A stretch of 14,440 nucleotides of DNA from an uncultured Cyanobium sp. Its GTDB lineage: Bacteria; Cyanobacteriota; Cyanobacteriia; PCC-6307; Cyanobiaceae. Position numbers and translations under genes: made by a program. The notes beneath the pieces are model-generated. The model was not told the origin of the DNA. It worked only from the letters and a program-made list of their open reading frames with translations, and ran no database searches. Where the stretch lies: the NCBI GenBank assembly GCA_937919075.1, contig CALFOF010000311.1:1-14440 (forward strand), given 5' to 3'. Below are positions 1 through 6,305 of the stretch, in pieces. The first letter of the stretch is position 1, and each line of letters opens with the position of its first letter.

Positions 1-53
1 CTCGAAATCGTTTGAAGGGAAACCTTCCGTGGGTTCGAATCCCACCCTCTCCG
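1..53 (+). tRNA. tRNA-Ser(CGA), 3' part only
   Basis: The window opens inside the anticodon loop of a serine tRNA. Bases 1-7 read CTCGAAA, which places the anticodon CGA at 3-5. A long variable arm follows (GAAGG, loop GAAA, CCTTC at about 14-27), which is typical of class II tRNAs such as tRNA-Ser. The T arm is GTGGG-TTCGAAT-CCCAC at 29-45, the 3' acceptor strand is CCTCTCC at 46-52, and the discriminator base is G53. The CCA end is not encoded. The 5' acceptor, D arm and anticodon 5' stem lie outside the window. The last 28 bases are identical to those of the tRNA-Ser(TGA) gene further on, which supports the isotype. Confidence 0.93.
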
Positions 54-77
54 TCTTCAGAAGGTCCCACGCAGACC

Positions 78-116
78 GCCGAAGTCCCACTTCCTTTGCG
101 GCGGTGGGACTTTGGC
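78..116. terminator. Strong hairpin after the tRNA-Ser, possible terminator
   Basis: Bases 78-90 and 104-116 form a 13-bp stem with a single G-T pair (GCCGAAGTCCCAC against GTGGGACTTTGGC) and a 13-base loop. It lies 25 bases after the tRNA end and about 90 bases beyond the stop of the minus-strand LprI-like gene, so it could end transcription from either side. There is no clear T tract, so a role as an intrinsic terminator is only inferred. The sequence GTCCCAC also occurs once more just upstream at 64-70. Confidence 0.45.
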
Positions 117-207
117 TTGAGGGGTGCGCGCGGGTGGAAGTGCTGGGCTTACGGAACGTCCCTTCAGCCTCAGATCAGCCCTTCCATGGCGCCCTGCGCT
201 CCGCCGG

Positions 208-528
208 TCAATCGCCCATCGGCTTGAATTCCTGCAGCAGTGCCCGATTGAGGCGGTCATCGCATCCCACCACCATCTGCGGATAGATGGTGCCGTCTTT
301 GACGGGGGCATAGGCGTGGGCGCAGACCGCTCGCGTCGCCTCCTGCCATTGCTGGAACAGTGCCTTGGGCACCTTCAACGTCAACTGTTCTGTGGATTGC
401 TCCCAGGACAGACCTGTGCAGTAGCGCATTTCCACGGTGTTCTCGCCGGGGCACGCAATGGCCTCCTCCTGGGCGTGGGCAGCAGGAAATGGCAGCAGCA
501 GGGCACCAAGGAGCAGCAAACGCTTCAT
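208..528 (-). CDS. Secreted LprI/DUF1311-like small protein
   Basis: This encodes a 106-residue protein. Residues 1-19 form a signal peptide: positive MKR, a leucine-rich core and an AHA-type cleavage site. The mature part has the cysteine and TxxM pattern of the LprI/DUF1311 family: CPGENTVEMRYC near 26-37, then a central helix, then a C-terminal VGC with an L/R-rich helix. Members are small periplasmic or lipoprotein-like proteins, and some inhibit lysozyme. The function here is not shown by sequence alone. The ATG start is chosen because it gives the signal peptide; a weak AAGAG precedes it. It stands alone, facing the tRNA-Ser end, with no partner on its strand. The ORF antisense to it (124-582) has no recognisable domain. 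Confidence 0.7.
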   Translation of the reverse strand: MKRLLLLGALLLPFPAAHAQEEAIACPGENTVEMRYCTGLSWEQSTEQLTLKVPKALFQQWQEATRAVCAHAYAPVKDGTIYPQMVVGCDDRLNRALLQEFKPMGD

Positions 529-1120
529 TCGGCTCTTGTGAGGTCCTGCCGGCAGGCTATGGGGGCTGGCTGCTGCTGGTGACTGCTGGCGCGACCAGCG
601 GCTCCATAACGCTCCTCACTTCTGAGGTTTCACGAGCTTCTCGCCTCTCCAATATTTCGCCTCGCAAGCGTTGCCCTTGGTAGCTCGGCGCGCGGTGGCG
701 GCGGGGCGGATTGATTGTTGAGATGCGCTGCGCTGCGGGTGATCTGCCGCTTCCATCAAGTTCACGGACGGCAACCGATGAAGGGGGATGGATCACCGAT
801 GATGAAGCTGCTGATGAACGTGATGCCGACAACTAAGTTGATGAAGAAGTTATCGATGAACTTGCTGGCACAGGTTTGTAGCGCACGTGTTGGCGTGAAG
901 GTTGGCCTCAATCACTCTGTCGCCTGACAAAAAGCATGAGAGCGCCCCGTTGAGGCCGATAGCGACCGACGCCCTCTCAGGTTGTGCTCGGCTCAGCGTT
1001 GCGGCGTGCCGGCTTGGCCCTGGCAAGCTGCGGCCCTGGCCTGCCCCAGCGGGCACTTCCCCTTTTCTCATTCATCACTTCCACGGCGCCAGGCTTGACG
1101 GTTGAGGGTTTACGGCAAAA
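529..1120. other. Gene-free stretch with a GATGA-rich tract
   Basis: I see no convincing gene in these 590 bases. The short frames here have atypical composition and no recognisable motif. Between 777 and 859 the sequence GATGA occurs six times (777, 798, 801, 813, 840, 855), which gives a low-complexity tract. One forward frame through it, 723-881, reads as a strongly acidic peptide (WITDDEAADERDADN, then after an in-frame TAA at 834-836, VDEEVIDELAGTGL). This could be a broken small gene or chance. A short inverted repeat, GGCCTCAA/TTGAGGCC, lies at about 903-910 and 950-957. Confidence 0.4.
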
Positions 1121-1168
1121 TTGCGAACATCGTTATGCGTCGCTGCAGTTCCTCTTTTTGATGAACGT

Positions 1169-2402
1169 GTGAGCCATTTCCTCGCAATTCGTGATTCTCT
1201 TCGCAAGGTTGGGCGTGGCTTGTCAATGGGATCTCCGACCCGTGCCGGCAATGGTCTCTTTGGACTCGTGGCTGCTAGTGCCTGCGCGTTGGTGGTGCCC
1301 ACCATTGCGTTCGTTGATGGCCAGTCGCAGCAGGCGCAACGTGGTTGGCAAACAGGAAACAATCTCCTCACGATTCGGGTGAAATGTCATAAGCTCATTG
1401 CCAGAGAATGGGCTCAGAAATCTGATGTTAATGCTGCTGTTTCTGGTGATCAATCTGACCCGTCCAATACTGATGCTTTGAAGGCCACTCTGGCCGGTTC
1501 CACGATTCTTCAGAACAGCCAGAATCCGATTCTCGCTGATGCCGGTGGCCGGGTTGTGTTCTCGGGGGGCGGAGGAGAACGCCGCCAGCCCGGTGGCCCG
1601 GCAGGAATTGCAGCGCTGCATCGCCCAGAAGCTCGACAGGATCCTGGCCTTCCGCTATCTGGATCCCTCCGCTGCCTATGGCTGGATCTGCCACAACACA
1701 CACATCTTCGCGATCGGTGCCATCGCGGCGGTGCCAGATCCAGGCGCGCAGAAACCTGTTCAAGGCTGGATCTTTCACTTCAGCCAGCTCGCAGCCAATG
1801 CGGACGACCCGCCGTTGCTCCACGCGTTTCGCACGATCCGCAACGAGCTCTCGCTGGATGGCCCGGCGGCCCCCCTGTTGCGCTTTGGCGCCGAAGGGTT
1901 GAGTGTGATGGCCGCTCCGGTGTTCTCCATCAGCGAGTTCGAACCGCCCTCCGCCCCCTGGCGTCTTCACCAGAGCGTGCCCTGGCGCGAGTTGCTGCTT
2001 CGCTATGGAGTGGATGTGCTCGTGCCGTGGTTCATCCTCTCCTGCGGGCTCGCGGTGGTGGGGGTGTTGAGGTTCCAGACCCTGCGCCGGGGTCAGCAGG
2101 TGGATCGGCGCAACAGCCTGACTGCCCCAAAGGCGTTCCGCAGCCCCCGCTGGAGTGGGCTGCCGGAATCTTCCCAACCCACGCCTGAGCTGGCTGAGGT
2201 TGTGCCGTTGCTGGCCGGGCTGCAGAAAGCCAACCCCACGCCACTTCTGGTGGTGCTCACCCCCTTGATCCGCGCCTTTGATCACTCCGTTTCCAGCAGC
2301 ATCTCGGCGCAGACCCGCCTACTGGCGCTGCTGGCAGAGGGCTTTGCCATCACCTTCCCGGCGGCCATGCTCTGCCGGAGCCAGGAACTGACCGACGCGT
2401 GA
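1169..2402 (+). pseudogene. Membrane-anchored periplasmic sensor domain, frameshifted (former EAL protein)
   Basis: The N-terminal part reads in one frame, with a membrane helix coded at about 1256-1315 (GLFGLVAASACALVVPTIAF), followed by an extracytoplasmic region. At the G6 run near 1563-1568 the coherent reading moves to another frame. Removing one G joins RVVFS to GAEENAASPVARQELQRC without loss. The second frame continues the sensor region (residues such as ICHNTHIFAIGAIAAV and GWIFHFSQL), a second membrane helix near 2007-2075 and a basic linker, then stops at 2400-2402. The helix-periplasmic loop-helix layout resembles CHASE4-type or CSS-type sensors of c-di-GMP enzymes, but I cannot assign the family. 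The start is uncertain: GTG 1169 or ATG 1226. An EAL-domain tail follows in a third frame, so the whole looks like a decayed gene. Confidence 0.6.
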
Positions 2403-2574
2403 ATGCCATGGTGGAGTTTTGTTGAGCTTTGAGGTGAGTCACACCACCCGCGTGATCATGGAGGGCATTGAAACCCAGAACCAGCTCACAAACTGGCGTC
2501 AGAACGGCATCAGCCATTTTCAGGGTTTTCTGTTCGCCTCAGCTGCACCGCTCAGCTCACCTGTGCGGAGTTGA
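2392..2574 (+). pseudogene. C-terminal remnant of an EAL (c-di-GMP phosphodiesterase) domain
   Basis: In this frame the sequence reads SFEVSHTTRVIMEGIETQNQ and then HFQGFLFASAAP before TGA at 2572-2574. The blocks EGIET..Q and QGFLF are the last conserved motifs of EAL domains, normally written AEGVET..Q and QGY/FLFS.P. Only about 45 residues of a domain of about 240 remain. The EVL/EAL signature and the metal-binding acidic residues are absent, so no phosphodiesterase activity is possible. The frame is closed upstream by TGA at 2389-2391 and differs from both frames of the sensor region just before it. A deletion with further frame damage between sensor and EAL tail explains this best. Confidence 0.72.
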
Positions 2575-2575
2575 C

Positions 2576-2893
2576 ATGCCCTGGTTTGTAAAGCTGGAAG
2601 AGGGCACGGTTGACCGTCGCCAGTTTGACAAGCACCTTCAGGCTCATCTCGCCTGGGTTCAAGAGCTCCAGGCCCGTGGGCACTGCCCCAGCACCGGTTA
2701 CTGGCAGGAGTGCAAGGGAAAGCCCGGAGCCGGCGGCATGTTGCTGTTTCAGGCCAGTTGCTGGGAAGAAGCAGAAGCAATCGTGCGTAGTGATCCCCTC
2801 ATCCAGACCGGAGCCGTGCGATGGATTCTGCATGAGTGGCACGTGGTTGCCGGCAACCTCATGCCCCCAAGGATCTCCGGACAGGCGCCGTAG
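2576..2893 (+). CDS. YCII-family protein (YciI-like)
   Basis: This encodes 105 residues with the YCII pattern: MPWFVKLEEG at the start, HLAWVQELQARG near 20-31, GGMLLFQA near 53-60, EEAEAIVRSDP near 65-75 and a closing EWHVV. In this family a conserved His and Asp lie in the cleft of a dimeric ferredoxin-like fold; here the candidates are H20 (HLAWV) and D74 (SDP). The cellular role of most stand-alone members is unknown. The ATG at 2576 is preferred over the upstream in-frame start at 2468 because GGAG lies five bases before it and homology begins there. The gene starts two bases after the stop of the EAL remnant, whose end supplies its ribosome binding site. It converges on frp, 42 bases away. 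Confidence 0.82.
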   Translation: MPWFVKLEEGTVDRRQFDKHLQAHLAWVQELQARGHCPSTGYWQECKGKPGAGGMLLFQASCWEEAEAIVRSDPLIQTGAVRWILHEWHVVAGNLMPPRISGQAP

Positions 2894-2935
2894 CGCGCCT
2901 GCAGAGCAATAGAGATCAGAAGTGAGTCAACAGGC

Positions 2936-3262
2936 TCAGAAGCGAGCGAGGGCGGAGATCTTTACCAGTTTTTCTTTTTCGAAGCCTTCGAGTTCACCTA
3001 CGTGAAGTAGACCATCCTTCACCAGGGTGGCAAACATAAAAATGAGTGATGAATCCCTGAGATCAAACTTTCCATCCATCTCGTGGCGTTTGGCACTCAG
3101 AAAGTCATGCAAACTCCAGACGTCGTTTGGACTCTCAGCCTGCTCCACGCGATGCTGGAGCGTGGCAATCAGCGCCGTGACCTCACGCTGATAGGCCAAG
3201 TCCATCGCTTTCTGCGCTGCTTCTTTTTCCTCGGGCGTCCAGCTGGAGTGCGTAACTTCCAC
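2936..3262 (-). CDS. frp: Fluorescence recovery protein (FRP)
   Basis: FRP binds photoactivated orange carotenoid protein and speeds its return to the dark-adapted form, ending phycobilisome quenching. The 108-residue protein has the expected length of about 106-110. The family block WSLHDFLSAKRHEMDGKFD lies at 49-67. W49, H52, D53 and R59 correspond to residues known in Synechocystis FRP (W50, H53, D54, R60) to matter for OCP contact or dimer formation. The all-helical N-terminus and the ISALARF end also fit. The start is GTG; AG-rich GAAGAAAG precedes it. It is the last gene of the ocp-crtW-frp set, 103 bases after crtW. That gap carries a palindrome and AT-rich sequence, so a separate frp promoter is possible. 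Identification is firm. Confidence 0.95.
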   Translation of the reverse strand: MEVTHSSWTPEEKEAAQKAMDLAYQREVTALIATLQHRVEQAESPNDVWSLHDFLSAKRHEMDGKFDLRDSSLIFMFATLVKDGLLHVGELEGFEKEKLVKISALARF

Positions 3263-3282
3263 CTTTCTTCAGAATTGATTTG

Positions 3283-3305
3283 TGTGTTATTCAGACCATA
3301 ACACA
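3283..3305. promoter_or_regulatory. Perfect 7-bp inverted repeat upstream of frp, candidate operator
   Basis: TGTGTTA (3283-3289) and TAACACA (3299-3305) are perfect inverted copies separated by nine bases, in AT-rich DNA 21-43 bases before the frp start. The half-site TAACA also forms the palindrome in front of ocp. A binding site for a shared regulator, or an RNA hairpin in the frp leader, would both fit. A run of six T on the minus strand lies just upstream of it (3313-3308), with no strong GC stem before that run. Confidence 0.4.
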
Positions 3306-3365
3306 TTAAAAAACCTGCTGAGAGGCGGCTATGGAATGCACCTTCGTGCTGGCTGCTAGGTAGAA

Positions 3366-4190
3366 CTACTCAGCCTGCTCGTGCGTTGTGGCGGAGTGCG
3401 TCCAGCGGCCGTTGTGTACGCCAGGTAGCTCATACCAGGCGGCCTCAGGATGTTGATGATGCTCCAAATGAAAACCGAAGTGATAGCAACTCACCAGGGA
3501 CAGAAAGGCCGGCAGAGGCAGGCTCTCTACGTGGTGCACTCCATCCTCACCAGCCTGGCCAAGACGATGGGGAAGATAAGTTCCAAACAGGAACAATTGC
3601 ACAGAGCTGAGCACCAACGGCAGCATCCAGAACAGCGCAATGTTGAGCGCAAGCGTTGGTGGTGTTGATGGTGAGGAGGCTGCTATCAGCGCAGCGGTGC
3701 CGATCCAGGCGGCGGCCAGGCCGCAGATCTGTGGCATCGAAAGGTAGCTACGCATGAAGCGCAGATACCAAACGGCGGCATGCACATTGACACCGTCATG
3801 AAAGTCGGGATCGCGCGATGTCCCCGGGTAGCCGTGGTGCTGAAGGTGCTTCTTGTGGCAGCTGCTGTAGGGAAGGCAGGCGTAGAGGCTCAGCGCCAGG
3901 CGGCCGAGGCGATGGTTCCAGCGCGGCACCGCTGGAAGGAGGCTGCCGTGCATGGCATCGTGGGCCACGATAAACAGCCCGGTCTGAAGGAATGTGCGCA
4001 TCAGAATTTGCGAGCACAGCGTCAAGACCCCGATCCAGCTGCTGGGCATGGCCGTGAGGTTGCCCCGCAACAGCGCCACCAAGCTCACCAGCCACCCAAC
4101 CACAATCAGCAGCGCCAACCCCAGCCCCGTCAACGACCCCAGCGTTGTGCCAACCGACGGTGTTGCCGAAACTGAGGCATCGGCTCCCAT
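3366..4190 (-). CDS. crtW: Beta-carotene ketolase, CrtW type
   Basis: CrtW adds keto groups at C4/C4' of beta-carotene, giving echinenone and canthaxanthin. It is a membrane di-iron enzyme of the fatty-acid-desaturase/hydroxylase superfamily. The three histidine boxes are intact: HDAMH at 77-81, HKKHLQHH at 112-119 with DPDFH following, and HLEHH at 241-245. Hydrophobic segments lie near 21-42, 53-76, 155-172 and 183-203. The length of 274 is slightly above that of bacterial CrtW (about 240-260) because of an N-terminal extension. The ATG is preceded by AGGA about eight bases away. Its position between ocp and frp indicates that it supplies the keto-carotenoid ligand of OCP. The family is clear; the exact product mixture cannot be read from sequence. 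Confidence 0.94.
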   Translation of the reverse strand: MGADASVSATPSVGTTLGSLTGLGLALLIVVGWLVSLVALLRGNLTAMPSSWIGVLTLCSQILMRTFLQTGLFIVAHDAMHGSLLPAVPRWNHRLGRLALSLYACLPYSSCHKKHLQHHGYPGTSRDPDFHDGVNVHAAVWYLRFMRSYLSMPQICGLAAAWIGTAALIAASSPSTPPTLALNIALFWMLPLVLSSVQLFLFGTYLPHRLGQAGEDGVHHVESLPLPAFLSLVSCYHFGFHLEHHQHPEAAWYELPGVHNGRWTHSATTHEQAE

Positions 4191-4251
4191 GATGATCGTC
4201 CTGATCCAGCGAGCGTGATCATCCTCGCGGCATGGCGCCGCTGCGATGGGC

Positions 4252-5211
4252 TCAGCGAATGAAGTTGAGCAGCTCCTTGGGGGAGGCCAGCAGATCGATG
4301 GCCACGAAGAAGATTTTCCCTTGCGGATCGATCAGGAAGCGCCAGGCCACATTCATGCCCACCCCGGCGCCGAACCATGGGGTTTGCACTCGGCCGGTCA
4401 CCTTGATCTGGGTGTAACCGTCCGCGGCGGGTTCGGTGACCCCTTGATCAGGCAACAGCTTGAGGTTCTGGCAATCTTCCTTGAAGAAGCGCAGCACAGA
4501 GGGCTTGCCCACAATCGGGCGCTGGAAGGGAGGCTGAAGGGCGCCATCTTCGAGGAACAGCTCAATCAATGAATCGAAATCATTGGCGTTGAGCAGGTTC
4601 ATGTAGGAGAGCACTGTGGTGTTGCTCACCCCTTTGATGCTCACCTCGCTGCGCTGGGAGAGCTCGGTGGGAGGAACCACCGGTTCAGCGATCCGCTCGG
4701 CATCTTCGATTTTGTTCGGGTCGAAGCCCATGTCGACGACCGCATTGCGCAGTACAGTGATCTGCTGCCCACCTTCCAGCCCCTTGATGGCGTTGAGGAT
4801 GGCGGCCGCGTTGGCGGAGAGTTGATAACCCTGAGGAATCGGGGCCACCGTGCCCTGCTCCATCCACTCGCCAAGGCGGTACCAGAAACCAAGCTTGATG
4901 TTCGGTGACCAGATTGAGTAGGTGCGGGAAATCGGAGTATCCACGCGGTTGGCCAGATCGCACATCACCTGCGACTGATCCTCAAAGCTGAGTTGACGGA
5001 TCTGATTGAGGGTGGGCTCGGCGAATTGCATCCGCGCCGCGCCAGGAGCCGCAATGGTGATTGTTTTCCCCATTTCCAGATAGGCGTACCAGATCAGAGC
5101 AAGCTGATCTTCATCGCTCAGCTGGTTGAACCGCGCAATCGTGGCCGGTACGACATCCGCTGAAAGAGTTGTCGGAAAAATGCCGCGAGCGTCTTCAAGC
5201 GTGATGGCCAT
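4252..5211 (-). CDS. ocp: Orange carotenoid protein (OCP1-type)
   Basis: OCP is the soluble photoreceptor that quenches phycobilisome energy under strong blue-green light by binding a 4-keto-carotenoid. The 319-residue protein is full length: N-terminal helical domain (about 1-165), linker (165-190) and C-terminal NTF2-like domain (190-319). Carotenoid-contact residues are present: W41, Y44 and W110 in the N-domain, and Y203, W279 and W290 in the C-domain (Y201, W277 and W288 in Synechocystis numbering, whose linker is two residues shorter). R155, which bridges the domains and binds the phycobilisome, is intact. The ATG has AAGGA seven bases upstream. crtW follows 61 bases after the stop, then frp. 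The presence of FRP and the close match to the Synechocystis protein support the OCP1 clade rather than OCP2 or OCPX. Confidence 0.97.
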   Translation of the reverse strand: MAITLEDARGIFPTTLSADVVPATIARFNQLSDEDQLALIWYAYLEMGKTITIAAPGAARMQFAEPTLNQIRQLSFEDQSQVMCDLANRVDTPISRTYSIWSPNIKLGFWYRLGEWMEQGTVAPIPQGYQLSANAAAILNAIKGLEGGQQITVLRNAVVDMGFDPNKIEDAERIAEPVVPPTELSQRSEVSIKGVSNTTVLSYMNLLNANDFDSLIELFLEDGALQPPFQRPIVGKPSVLRFFKEDCQNLKLLPDQGVTEPAADGYTQIKVTGRVQTPWFGAGVGMNVAWRFLIDPQGKIFFVAIDLLASPKELLNFIR

Positions 5212-5244
5212 GGGAATCCTTCGCTGCAGGGATTGTGACTATGG

Positions 5245-5255
5245 TAACAGTGTTA
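5245..5255. promoter_or_regulatory. Palindrome TAACAGTGTTA upstream of ocp, candidate operator
   Basis: TAACA-G-TGTTA is a perfect 11-base palindrome 34-44 bases before the ocp ATG. On the minus strand it lies next to TACCAT, a possible -10 element, so a bound protein could affect initiation. Its half-site recurs in the inverted repeat in front of frp. No transcription start can be read from the sequence, so this is a candidate only. Confidence 0.35.
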
Positions 5256-5414
5256 GCGGCTGACTCTTGTCACTCCCAAGCGGCTGCGGCGCAATGGGTT
5301 TGGCTTGACCCGAAGCCCGTGGGCTGCCCGGGGCCGCTGGCGCCCCTGGCCAGGTCTGCGCTCGCACTCACCGGCTGCGTTCGCCCAGAGTGGGTGCAAA
5401 CCGTGCTTCCGGCA

Positions 5415-5639
5415 ATGCTTCTCAACCCCTTCTGCCCTTTGCGGGGTGCAGCCGTGCTCAGCCTCAAGGCCACGGTGTTGCTGCTGCTAACCATGTTGAT
5501 CAAGGCGCGCATCCAGATTCGCTTCTTTTCCGGCCTGGGCGTGCTGCTGCTCCTTCTTCAGACCCTCGCCTTCCTCGCCGCCGGTGGGTTGCTCAGTGCA
5601 GCCGGCGTGGGCGTGATGGCCATGGGCCGGCGGCGCTGA
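5415..5639 (+). CDS. Possible small membrane protein, unknown function
   Basis: The frame is open from 5235 to 5639. The first part overlaps the ocp upstream region and is rich in Ala, Pro and Cys, so a later start is preferred. From ATG 5415 it gives 74 residues with two likely membrane segments (AAVLSLKATVLLLLTMLI, then GLGVLLLLLQTLAFLAAGGL) separated by a short basic loop, and a basic GRRR end. A start at the Met in LLTMLIKARIQ is equally possible. No family is recognised. It is divergent from ocp and ends just before a hairpin and a tRNA gene. The hydrophobic pattern could also arise by chance in GC-rich DNA. Confidence 0.35.
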   Translation: MLLNPFCPLRGAAVLSLKATVLLLLTMLIKARIQIRFFSGLGVLLLLLQTLAFLAAGGLLSAAGVGVMAMGRRR

Positions 5640-5645
5640 ACGGCG

Positions 5646-5663
5646 GCCAGCTTTTGTGCTGGC
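5646..5663. terminator. Hairpin between the small ORF and tRNA-Ser(TGA)
   Basis: GCCAGC (5646-5651) and GCTGGC (5658-5663) form a perfect 6-bp stem with a TTTTGT loop. It lies six bases after the plus-strand stop and five bases beyond the 3' end of the minus-strand tRNA, so it could terminate both. No T tract follows on either strand. Confidence 0.45.
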
Positions 5664-5668
5664 GGCAA

Positions 5669-5753
5669 CGGAGAGGGTGGGATTCGAACCCACGGAGGCT
5701 TTCGCCTCGCTGGTTTTCAAGACCAGAGCCATCAACCACTCGACCACCTCTCC
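5669..5753 (-). tRNA. tRNA-Ser(TGA)
   Basis: On the minus strand this 85-base gene folds into a complete class II tRNA. The acceptor stem is GGAGAGG with CCTCTCC and discriminator G. The anticodon arm is CTGGT-CTTGAAA-ACCAG with anticodon TGA. The variable arm is GAGGC, loop GAAA, GCCTC. The T arm is GTGGG-TTCGAAT-CCCAC. CCA is not encoded. Its last 28 bases match the tRNA-Ser(CGA) end at the left edge of the window, in inverted orientation. Confidence 0.97.
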
Positions 5754-6305
5754 AGGTGCCCCGCGATGGGGTTGTCAGATTTTCTCATGCCCGGCGCGGC
5801 GCCCCCACCGCCCCAGCCATAGGCTGGCCTGAGGCAACGCCGTAGAGAGCGGCAGGCGGTAGAGAACGGCGAGCCGCGGGCGGTGTTGAGTGGCGAGCCG
5901 CGCGGCTTTGAGTGGTTGATGCATTCGGAGCCGCTTGGTAGAACAGCAGCCGTTCGGCAGGAGATGTTGCAGCAGCGAAGCAGAACGGCAGATCGTGCCG
6001 CCGATGGATCAGCCGAGGCACAGGGCCGATGGATCAGCCCAGGCAAGCAGTTGGCTGGCCAGTTCTGATCGACGGCAGGCCCAGTATGCAGTTGTTGAAT
6101 GCCAGAAGTGCAGCCGTTGAATGCACATCGGGCGGCAGTTGCTTGCCCAGCAGATACATTTCCGGCCGTTCCACGTGCGGCAGCTCATGCCTGGCAGCTT
6201 CGTGAGAGGCAGCGGTACCGCCAGTGCGTTGGCGCGCCAGTTCAATCTGTCACAGAGATCATGTGGCCGATAGGCTATCTCTGGTGCACCACGGAACCGG
6301 CTTAC
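5754..6305. repeat. Gene-free spacer with degenerate 22-25-bp direct repeats
   Basis: No gene is convincing in these 550 bases. Several short direct repeats stand out. GGCGAGCCGCG occurs at 5868-5878 and 5892-5902 (period 24). CGGtgTTGAGTGG and CGGctTTGAGTGG lie at 5881-5893 and 5903-5915 (period 22). GCCGATGGATCAGCC, one base, then AGGCA occurs at 6000-6020 and 6025-6045 (period 25). GCAGttGTTGAATGC and GCAGccGTTGAATGC lie at 6088-6102 and 6110-6124 (period 22). The units differ from each other, so this is a series of local duplications rather than one array. The upstream half of the following DUF389 reading frame (6099-6305) reads into it and is probably not translated. Confidence 0.55.

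Noticed and set aside
557..832. Minus-strand ORF of 91 codons
   Set aside because: Its composition is Ser/Arg/Pro-rich and it has no domain or membrane pattern. It lies across the low-complexity tract.
777..859. GATGA words as iterons of a replication origin
   Set aside because: The spacing is irregular, with no AT-rich unwinding region and no replication-initiator gene nearby.
1428..2285. Minus-strand ORF of 285 codons opposite the decayed sensor
   Set aside because: Its composition is Gln/His/Arg-rich and lacks a recognisable pattern, while the plus strand has membrane helices and a linked EAL tail.
3780..4175. Plus-strand ORF of 131 codons
   Set aside because: It is antisense to crtW and overlaps its histidine-box codons. 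It is a shadow frame.
5235..5414. Longer N-terminus of the small membrane ORF
   Set aside because: It would start inside the ocp upstream region and lacks a hydrophobic or conserved pattern. A later start fits better.
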